Under the pieces are notes generated by a model. The model worked only from the letters and a program-made list of their open reading frames with translations. It ran no database searches and was not told the DNA's origin. DNA of 64,000 bases from Candidatus Poribacteria bacterium (GTDB taxonomy: Bacteria; Poribacteria; WGA-4E; UBA9662), in assembly GCA_030748495.1 (NCBI GenBank), contig JASMLX010000002.1, positions 13,392 through 77,391 on the forward strand, in the 5' to 3' direction. Positions 27,674 to 34,237 of this stretch are shown piece by piece. A program made the position numbers and the translations under genes. Every line of letters starts with the position of its first letter. Position 1 is the stretch's first letter.

Positions 27674-28603
27674 ATGCTGCCCCGGAGGAGTCAGCCGGCA
27701 TCTTCGATGACGACGGCTAGTCTAAGCCTGATCCTACTCGTATCTTGTTGTGTTGTATCCGCATCAACTCGTTCAGAGCAGTGTCCGCCCATATTCCTGC
27801 TTACCGCGCCTCCATCAGCCAGAGTCTGGCCTTTTGAAATAGCTCAACCCCTCTATGTTGGCGCTAGAGCGATCGGTATGGGCAATGCGTTCACCGCGAT
27901 GGCCGACGACGCAGCAGCAGGGTTTTGGAATCCGGCCGGTTTAATTCAGTGGCAGGGAGTCAAGGTCTTTGGCATGAACAAGATTTCTGATCGTTCCGAA
28001 TACGGCTTCGATCCCAAGGGGATTGCTTATACCTATCGAGAAACCGCTTTCTTCTGGGGAAACAAGATTGCACTCGGTGTTCCGACCAGAGACCCGGATT
28101 ATACTTACTACGCCCTAGCGCGACAGATTGGGTCTTATCTAGCTATCGGAGGCAGCCTTAAGTTTCAGCGTCGCCACCCGAGTGACCACTATCAAGTCTT
28201 CGGTTACAATCCCGCTTATGACCTAGCACTGCTAACTAAACCGAAGCCGGCTCTAAAAATCGGGCTACTGCTCCAAAACGATCAGATCGATCTCAGTTTT
28301 GAGCGCGTGACACTCGGATTGGCCTATCGAATCCAGCGGCAACGGTTGAGGTTAACCTTCAGCCTTGATTTAGGCTTCTCAAGACGGTCAATCAATGGCA
28401 AACGGATTTTGACTCCCTCACTGGGTGTTGAGTTGCCCGTTAACGAACTCCTTCAGCTACGTATGGGGAATTCCAGCGGTGATTGGACGGTCGGTGCCGG
28501 TCTGTCGTACCCATTCCAATTCACCACAGTCAGGCTGGATTACGCCTGGATCAATGATACTTTGCAACGTTCCAATTTCATTTCGGCAGAAATCACTTTT
28601 TAA
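27674..28603 (+). CDS. PorV/PorQ-like outer-membrane beta-barrel
   Basis: 309 residues. An internal ATG at 27707 gives a neater signal peptide (TTASLSLILLVSCCVVSAS) and may be the true start. The hallmark is LYVGARAIGMGNAFTAMADD and AAAGFWNPAGL, the conserved opening of the PorV/UPF0164-type barrels. Alternating strands run to the end, which finishes in Phe. PorV-type proteins work with FlgD-like C-terminal domain cargo in type IX-like export, and two such cargo proteins are encoded in this window. The fragment at 1-131 resembles its C-terminal strands, so the organism has at least two such barrels. No core type IX genes are seen here. Confidence 0.83.
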   Translation: MLPRRSQPASSMTTASLSLILLVSCCVVSASTRSEQCPPIFLLTAPPSARVWPFEIAQPLYVGARAIGMGNAFTAMADDAAAGFWNPAGLIQWQGVKVFGMNKISDRSEYGFDPKGIAYTYRETAFFWGNKIALGVPTRDPDYTYYALARQIGSYLAIGGSLKFQRRHPSDHYQVFGYNPAYDLALLTKPKPALKIGLLLQNDQIDLSFERVTLGLAYRIQRQRLRLTFSLDLGFSRRSINGKRILTPSLGVELPVNELLQLRMGNSSGDWTVGAGLSYPFQFTTVRLDYAWINDTLQRSNFISAEITF

Positions 28604-28663
28604 GCCTAGTAGGACGTCAACTTTGGATTGATAGGAGCCCACCTCGACCTCGCAGTCCGATTA

Positions 28664-28910
28664 ACACGTTGCGAGGAAGGTTCGACTAGAGGCGAGCAGA
28701 ACCTTCCTCGCAACGTGTCATCACCTGCCTTCCCTTCGGAAGGTCCCGCCGTGCTTCTACCCGGACCTTCCAAGTTAGGTGGTATGCTCAGTTTATTATT
28801 GAGGTTTGACCCTTTGAACCTCAGCACCACCAGCGCTCCGCCCAGGCAGGCGAGAACGCCAGAACGTGTGAGCGGAGGGGAACTAGAGCGATCGCCGGTT
28901 GAGTTGATCA
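28664..28910. repeat. Hairpin-rich intergenic module
   Basis: This spacer between the PorV-like gene and the CotH pseudogene is unusually G+C rich and dense in inverted repeats. A perfect 19-bp arm pair (28664-28682 and 28700-28718; ACACGTTGCGAGGAAGGTT and its complement) encloses a 17-base loop. CCTTCC-CTTC-GGAAGG follows at about 28732. TGAGGTT and AACCTCA pair around 28800-28823. CTCCGC and GCGGAG pair around 28837-28880. Open frames exist on both strands because of composition, with no credible starts. It may be a repetitive extragenic element, a transposon end or a structured RNA. None can be chosen from one copy. Confidence 0.6.
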
Positions 28911-28932
28911 CGCTAATCCAGGTAGTAAGTAG

Positions 28933-30186
28933 ATGCGATACGACTCAAGCGGCAATGAAGCCTTGGCAACCGACGATCTTTTTTCTACCAACTGGGTCAT
29001 AGATGTCAAAATCACCCTTCAGCCCACCGATTGGGATACTATCCGCTTTCCGTCTTGGGATTTTTCCGGGGCTCTATCAGAAAGCAGTCAATATGCACCA
29101 CCTGATCATCCTTATACTTATGTTCAGGCAAGCGTTTTTATCGATGGCGTTGAATTCCCTCGGGTAGGTATTCGAAAAAAGGTTCATTGGTTCGCAAAAT
29201 CCCACTCGCCCATCTCTTAAAATCAAGCTTAACCTTATCAATAAAGCAGGATAAATCGATGGCTTAACCAATTTGACTTTTAATAACAACCAGCAAGACA
29301 CCAGCTTGATCAACCAGTTTATGGGCTTATGGCTTGTTTAATGTCGCTGGTTCGCCGGTACCTCGATATGCCTACGTTAATATAACGGTTCATGGTCAAA
29401 ACTCGGGTATTTATACACATGTAGAGAGAATACATCGCCCCTTATTAAAACGCGCTTTTGGCAGCGATAAAGGGATATTGTACGGGAGGACTGTCGTTGA
29501 TTTTTACCCCGGTTGGTCCGGTAGCTTCGAAAGAAGATACAAAGTTAATTAAGGTGTTGAACCAGCCAGATAAGAATATCGAGACTACCATCGGTCAATT
29601 GGTTGGTCTGGACTCTTTTTACACTTTTTGGACCATAAAAGGCTCGTTGATTTTTTGGGATGGTTATTCTGACAACAGTAACAACTTCTTCTTTTATCTC
29701 CATCCAGAGACGGACAAATTTCATTTTATCCCCTGGGGACAGATAGTTTATTTGAGAGATATAGTCCCATTAGAGATGATAGTCAGGATCCTATTTCAGT
29801 TAAGATACAGGGTTTAATCGCTCATCAAAAACAGACATTTATCAACTCTAAAGATCAAACGCTACAATGGCATCCGATCTCAGCTAAGAAAGATGTCGTT
29901 AATCTAGCTAAGGAAATAGGCCGCCTAGAGAATGTAACTGTCTATGCCTTCACTGAAACCGACAGCGACAACGATCAGTATGTTGAATTTGGTTTGGGCA
30001 GTGATGATTCAGTCAAAGTTTGGATTAATAGTTACTTGGTTCATCAGTATAATCAGGGACAAGGTGTAGAGGTCGACCAGGACCGATTCATGGTTAAGCT
30101 GAATTCGGGTAAAAATAGATGCCTGATTAAAGTTAGCCAAGGCATGGGAGACTGGGGATTTGTAATCCGACCTGAAGTCCGGCCCA
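28933..30186 (+). pseudogene. CotH-kinase-type protein, multiply frameshifted
   Basis: Starting with MRYDSSGNEALATDDLF, the sequence carries NWVIDVKITLQPTDWDTIRF, YVQASVFIDGVEFPRVGIRK, then in another frame NLTFNNNQQDTSLINQFMG, AGSPVPRYAYVNITVHGQNS and GIYTHVERIHRPLLKRAFGS. A third block has QLVGLDSFYTFWT, WDGYSDNSNNFFFYL and ETDKFHFIPWG. These are the CotH-kinase core blocks (the GIYTHVE and WDGY/NNFFFY segments are distinctive). A final accessory sandwich (VEFGLGSDDSVKVWIN, MGDWGFVI) ends near 30186. At least four frameshifts and several stops separate the blocks. Intact relatives are secreted proteins common in Poribacteria. CotH kinases phosphorylate secreted proteins. Confidence 0.85.
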
Positions 30187-30188
30187 CG

Positions 30189-30519
30189 CTGATAAAAACC
30201 AATCGCCTTACGCGACGGAAATTACACGCTTTGCCTTGGCTACAGAAGACGAACGGGCCCGAATCCAAAGCTTGACACTTTTGGATGGTGTTTCTTGGCC
30301 TACGGCCTCGGTTATTCTATATTTATTCCATCGAGATCCATATCCCATCCTTGATTTCCGCGCACTTTGGCCACTATCACTTGACGTACCGGTTCAGTAT
30401 CGGTTTGATTTCATTGGTTGCCCTACGTGAGGTATTGTCGGGATTTAGCGCAACGGGCTAATGTCGACATGCGCACGCTGGACCGAGCACTATGGCAATA
30501 TTCCAAAGAAAATCAATGA
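30189..30519 (+). pseudogene. Fragment of a conserved helix-hairpin-helix-type protein
   Basis: The block reads ARIQSLTLLDGVSWPTASVI, YPILDFRALWPLS, and after a one-base shift near 30415 WLPYVRYCRDLAQRANVDMR and TLDRALWQYSKENQ, ending in TGA 30517-30519. The L-x-GV-x-WPTASV core is like the glycine-rich turn of helix-hairpin-helix DNA-binding proteins. A related intact protein with the ending RALWQYSKENQ is known to me from Poribacteria-type genomes, but its function is undefined. The N-terminal half is missing. The single visible shift suggests recent decay. Confidence 0.55.
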
Positions 30520-30668
30520 AATGACTATTGACCATATTCTTGTTGGCCATCTTGGTAGCTATCCCTATTAACCTTCTGGTACGAGTTAACAACTGGTCGC
30601 GAGAACATCCTATCCCACCCTTAATCCGAGATCGCAACACATTCTCAATTGACGGTAGACAGAAACTC

Positions 30669-31075
30669 ATGACCACCTTCGATTTTATCATCCAACTGTT
30701 CTGCCTTGTCGATCATCAACTGACTGCGGCCGACCAAAATCAACAGCAGACCCAAGCTAAGCTGTATCCGTCTGAAGTGGTGACTTTAGCACTACTGTTC
30801 TCCCTCCAAGGCGTCGGCCATCGCCCCTTCTACCGTTGGATTGTTACGGATTATAAACTATGGTTTTCCAAATTGGCTTCACCGAAGCCGCTGGTTCCGT
30901 CTGTTCAATCAGTATATTGATGACAAACCCTTCAGTGATTGGGGGCACCGACGGCATTGAGTTGATTCACCCCGGTCGAAAAGGTCTCTCCAACCAACCT
31001 CTACCATAGCCGCACCTTCCAACATCTTGTCGATGGCCTCAAAGAGGAAATGGTCATTTTGGCCTAATCGTTCTA
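30669..31075 (+). mobile_element. Transposase remnant (DDE type)
   Basis: From ATG 30669 the protein reads TTFDFIIQLFCLVDHQLTAA, LYPSEVVTLALLFSLQGVGH and RPFYRWIVTDYKLWF, then loses frame at about 30860. Fragments GIELIHP and TFQHLVDGLKEEMVILA follow after deletions. The LxxSEVVTLALLFxLxGVGxR-type opening is typical of IS4/IS982-like DDE transposases. The catalytic core between the two later fragments is deleted. No terminal inverted repeats were found, and the fragment gives no boundary. Confidence 0.65.
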
Positions 31076-31306
31076 AATGCTATCGTAGTGTATGGTTCCA
31101 ACTCTTAACATGATTTCTTTTTACTGTCCCCTCTCCTACGGCCAGAGGCAGATCTTCGGCAGTAAGGGTTTGCCAACTACAACCAGTTGCACTGTTGTAG
31201 TTTTTTGGAAAGTTGGCACTCGATTTCTGGCAGTTCCGTTAGTTTCTACCACCTGCTGTATAACTACAGCTGGAGGTTTTTAGCAGCATAGTGCCATCCA
31301 AATGGA

Positions 31307-31335
31307 TTGACTGAAATGGGGTAATATGCTAGAAT
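31307..31335 (+). promoter_or_regulatory. Putative sigma-70 promoter of the LamG cluster
   Basis: TTGACT (31307-31312) is separated by exactly 17 bases from TAGAAT (31330-31335). Transcription from here would give a leader of about 145 bases before ATG 31488. The leader contains a hairpin (GCGGAA, then CTG, six-base loop, CAG, TTCCGC, with one mismatch). It lies just after the transposase remnant. Confidence 0.55.
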
Positions 31336-31487
31336 AATTCTCCGAGCGGAAACTGAATATACAGATTCCGCCTGTTCAGCATATCATAACCACGATTACT
31401 GAGCGACCTAACTTTTAAAATTTGCTAATAGTGTGCTGGTTTGGTTTTCAGTACACTATGTTAGAGTCAAAAAGGAGATTGATTTTC

Positions 31488-32258
31488 ATGACAAGACAAT
31501 CAAAAATTACGACCTCTTTACTGATGCTACTGGTTATTTTCAGCATGACATCAGTTCAAGCTGCACTAGACGACTCTGTTGTCTTATACCTTCCATTTGA
31601 TGAAGGCTCAGGTAATGCTGTAGCCGACAGTTCCTCCTATGGGAACGATGCGGTTGTTAACGGCGGCGAATGGGTTTCCGGCAAGTATGGTGGCGGGATG
31701 GAATTTGGTGCCGAAAAATTTCTGGAAATTGCTGACAACGACAGCTTGGATTTAACCACAACCCTATCGATTAGCATGTGGGTTAAAATCGCTGCCGGCG
31801 GAGAAGCGACACAAAGCGGGTTAGAGAAACAGCCAGCATGGCAAGCCGGTGAATACAATCTAGCCGCGGTTTACGGCGGTGGTGTTCTACTACAAGCGGC
31901 AGACCTACCCGCAGACTGTGCGGATTCTGCAGTGACTCCAGAAGGTATTGAAGACGATAATTGGCACCACATTGCTGGTACATGGGATGGAACAGTTATC
32001 AAAGTCTATATTGATGGCGCGGAAAAAGCATCTTTAGACTGTGTTGGTGAAATCAAAGTCGGCGATGGAAATGTATACGTAGGTTCCCGTGGCGGCACCG
32101 GGCGCTGGGTTAATGGAGCGCTAGATGAGATTAAGGTCTTTAACCGGGCACTAAGTGCAGATGAAGTCAAAGCCGATATGGAGAAGACAGCCACAACTGC
32201 CGTCGACGCAAAGTCCAAACTGGCAATTTCTTGGGGTGAGATCAAAAGCACCAAGTAA
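31488..32258 (+). CDS. Secreted LamG (concanavalin-like) protein 1
   Basis: 256 residues from ATG 31488 (AGGAG upstream). A signal peptide runs about 1-27 (TTSLLMLLVIFSMTSVQA). One LamG jelly-roll domain covers about residues 28-230: VVLYLPFDEGSGNAVADSSS, DSLDLTTTLSISMWVKI, NWHHIAGTWDG and GALDEIKVFNRALS. The protein ends DAKSKLAISWGEIKSTK, the basic/tryptophan tail shared with other proteins here. LamG domains bind carbohydrates or proteins, so an extracellular adhesin-like role is inferred. Two similar genes follow. A strong hairpin sits 30 bases after the stop. Confidence 0.92.
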   Translation: MTRQSKITTSLLMLLVIFSMTSVQAALDDSVVLYLPFDEGSGNAVADSSSYGNDAVVNGGEWVSGKYGGGMEFGAEKFLEIADNDSLDLTTTLSISMWVKIAAGGEATQSGLEKQPAWQAGEYNLAAVYGGGVLLQAADLPADCADSAVTPEGIEDDNWHHIAGTWDGTVIKVYIDGAEKASLDCVGEIKVGDGNVYVGSRGGTGRWVNGALDEIKVFNRALSADEVKADMEKTATTAVDAKSKLAISWGEIKSTK

Positions 32259-32288
32259 CCTTTCAGCTAAACGAATCCCTTCACATAG

Positions 32289-32327
32289 ATTGCGTTGTGC
32301 TGAACTCTGGGTTTAGCACAACGCAAT
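32289..32327 (+). terminator. Intergenic stem-loop terminator after LamG gene 1
   Basis: A 17-bp stem (ATTGCGTTGTGCTGAAC at 32289-32305 with 32311-32327, one G-T pair) has a 5-base loop and is followed by CTTACC. The stem is perfectly formed, but only a few T bases follow. It probably ends or attenuates transcripts of the first LamG gene. Confidence 0.6.
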
Positions 32328-32382
32328 TCTTACCTTAACGTTGGGATATTCGAGAAAACAAAACACTTCTATAAAAAAGCCT

Positions 32383-33168
32383 ATGGTGAGATCTACTAGT
32401 AAATTTCTATTTATTATTTTACTGATTTTAACGCACACAACTTTTACTTCTGCAATCGTCGATCCAACCATGGTACTTTACCTGCCATTTGACGAAGGTT
32501 CAGGCAAAACGGCTGAAGACCTGTCGAATTTTGGTAATCACGCTACCATGAAAGGCGGAGACAAGACCAAATGGGCTGACGGTAAATTCAAGGGCGGTAT
32601 CAAATTAACCTCCGGTGGTTATCTGGTTGTAGCGGATGCCGACAGCCTTGATTTAACCAATGCAATGACAATCCACATGTGGGCCAAATTAATGGTGAAG
32701 ACTGGTGAGTGCTGTCAAGGAGGTGTAGAGAAGGAACCTGCCTGGCAGGCAGGCGAATACAATTTCCTGGCCGAGTATAACGGCGGTATCCTCTTGCAGA
32801 TGATGGAGTTACCCGATCCCTGTAATGATGATCTTGTTGGTCCTGGTATCATCGATAAAACCTGGCACCACGTAGGAGGCACATGGGATGGTAAAACCAT
32901 CAGAATTTACCTGGACGGTAAAGAGGTGGGTGAGATGCCTTGCAAGGGAAAATTGAGCAAAGGCAGTGGTGATCTCTTTATCGGATGTCGAGGGGGTAGT
33001 GGTCGTTGGACGGAAGGATTTCTAGATGAAATCAAGATTTACAACCGTCCCTTGCCAGAAGAGGAAATAGCCGCTGATATGGAAGATCCCAAACAAAACT
33101 TGGCCGTGTCCCCGAAGGATAAAGTCAGTACCACTTGGGCGTTAGTCAAGAAATCAATTCTTGAATGA
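32383..33168 (+). CDS. Secreted LamG (concanavalin-like) protein 2
   Basis: 261 residues from ATG 32383. TTG 32341 upstream is in frame but adds a non-hydrophobic leader, so ATG is preferred. A signal peptide of about 26 residues (FLFIILLILTHTTFTSA) precedes the LamG domain: MVLYLPFDEGSGKTAEDLSN, DSLDLTNAMTIHMWAKLMV, TWHHVGGTWDGKTIRIYLDG and FLDEIKIYNRPLP. The end is VSPKDKVSTTWALVKKSILE. It is clearly a paralogue of its neighbours, with the third gene more similar to it than the first. Eight conserved Gly/Asp/Asn positions of the jelly-roll are retained. Confidence 0.92.
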   Translation: MVRSTSKFLFIILLILTHTTFTSAIVDPTMVLYLPFDEGSGKTAEDLSNFGNHATMKGGDKTKWADGKFKGGIKLTSGGYLVVADADSLDLTNAMTIHMWAKLMVKTGECCQGGVEKEPAWQAGEYNFLAEYNGGILLQMMELPDPCNDDLVGPGIIDKTWHHVGGTWDGKTIRIYLDGKEVGEMPCKGKLSKGSGDLFIGCRGGSGRWTEGFLDEIKIYNRPLPEEEIAADMEDPKQNLAVSPKDKVSTTWALVKKSILE

Positions 33169-33261
33169 TCCCATCTCTTTACTGACCATACACCATATCA
33201 GGCACACTACTAGCTGTCAATTACACTATACTTGATGGCAACAAAATCGGAGGAATAATAA

Positions 33262-34041
33262 TTGCGGTTTCCTTATTTAACTAAATTCACTGTTTTATTT
33301 TTTGTTACTTCTTTCTCAATGACTTTGGCGGCTGTTGATCCAACGATTGTCCTCTATCTCCCCTTTGAAGAACAAAAGGGTAAAGTGGCCGGAGACCTGT
33401 CGCAATTTGGTCATAAAGCTGAATTTCGCAAGAAAACGGCCTGGTCTAAAGATGGGAAACAAGGGGGCTGTATCGAACTCGGCGTCGGTAACTGGTTGGA
33501 AGTTAAGGACCATAACAGTTTGGATCTAACCAATAAGATGACGATTATGTTTTGGTCCAAGTTGATGCGGGCGACAGGTGAGGTGCAGAGTGGCGTAGAA
33601 AAAGAACCTGCCTGGCAAGTAGGAGAATATAATCTGTTGCCTGAGTATAATGGCGGGATCCTGCTACAAGCTAACGATTGGCCCGATGAATGTGACGACG
33701 AAGCCATCGGGGGACCTATAACTATAGACAAACAGTGGCACCACTGCGCGGGCACCTTCGATGGTAAAGAGATTAAAATTTATGGGGATGGCAAGGAGCG
33801 CTTCAAGCTCCCTTGTAAGGGCGCGGTAGAAAAAGGAACAGGCAACCTGTACATCGGATGCCGTGGTGGCGGAGGTCGGTGGATCGACGGCTTTCTCGAC
33901 GAAATTAAGATGTACAATCGTGTCCTGACAGAGGCTGAGATTGTCGAAGATATGAATGACTCCATGCACAATCTTGATGTTTCTCCTAAAGATAAGGTCA
34001 GCACAACCTGGGCTTTCCTCAAAAAGGCAATTTTACACTAG
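33262..34041 (+). CDS. Secreted LamG (concanavalin-like) protein 3 with TTG start
   Basis: 259 residues. The start is TTG 33262, preceded by the excellent ribosome-binding site GGAGG eight bases upstream. No ATG is available. It carries a signal peptide (FTVLFFVTSFSMTLA) and the LamG domain: IVLYLPFEEQKGK, NSLDLTNKMTIMFWSKLMRA, QWHHCAGTFDGKEIKIYGDG and FLDEIKMYNRVLT. The C-terminus is VSPKDKVSTTWAFLKKAILH, almost identical to that of the preceding gene. A strong terminator follows at 34078. The TTG start recurs in the fourth LamG gene at 52737. Confidence 0.93.
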   Translation: MRFPYLTKFTVLFFVTSFSMTLAAVDPTIVLYLPFEEQKGKVAGDLSQFGHKAEFRKKTAWSKDGKQGGCIELGVGNWLEVKDHNSLDLTNKMTIMFWSKLMRATGEVQSGVEKEPAWQVGEYNLLPEYNGGILLQANDWPDECDDEAIGGPITIDKQWHHCAGTFDGKEIKIYGDGKERFKLPCKGAVEKGTGNLYIGCRGGGGRWIDGFLDEIKMYNRVLTEAEIVEDMNDSMHNLDVSPKDKVSTTWAFLKKAILH

Positions 34042-34077
34042 ACTCAAATCTAAAGATCAAGGTTTACGACCTAAGCT

Positions 34078-34122
34078 AAAGCGCCATTTGGCTGGTTGTC
34101 CGGCAAAGATGGCGCTTTTTGT
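34078..34122 (+). terminator. Rho-independent terminator after the LamG cluster
   Basis: AAAGCGCCAT (34078-34087) pairs with ATGGCGCTTT (34109-34118), giving a 10-bp stem with a 21-base loop followed by a run of T bases. It ends the three-gene LamG cluster on the plus strand, between convergent genes. Confidence 0.8.
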
Positions 34123-34237
34123 TTGGATGGTTTAATCTGCTGATGGTCTAGTCAGTGGAGATGGAGTGTTGTTGGCTGTTAATTATGTAATCGGGTGGTC
34201 CAGTATTTAGACCACCTGAAGCTACATGAGGTCGGAG

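Noticed and set aside
28606-29002. Overlapping open frames on both strands across the hairpin-rich module.
   Set aside because: They have no plausible start sites and their openness follows from the G+C-rich inverted repeats.
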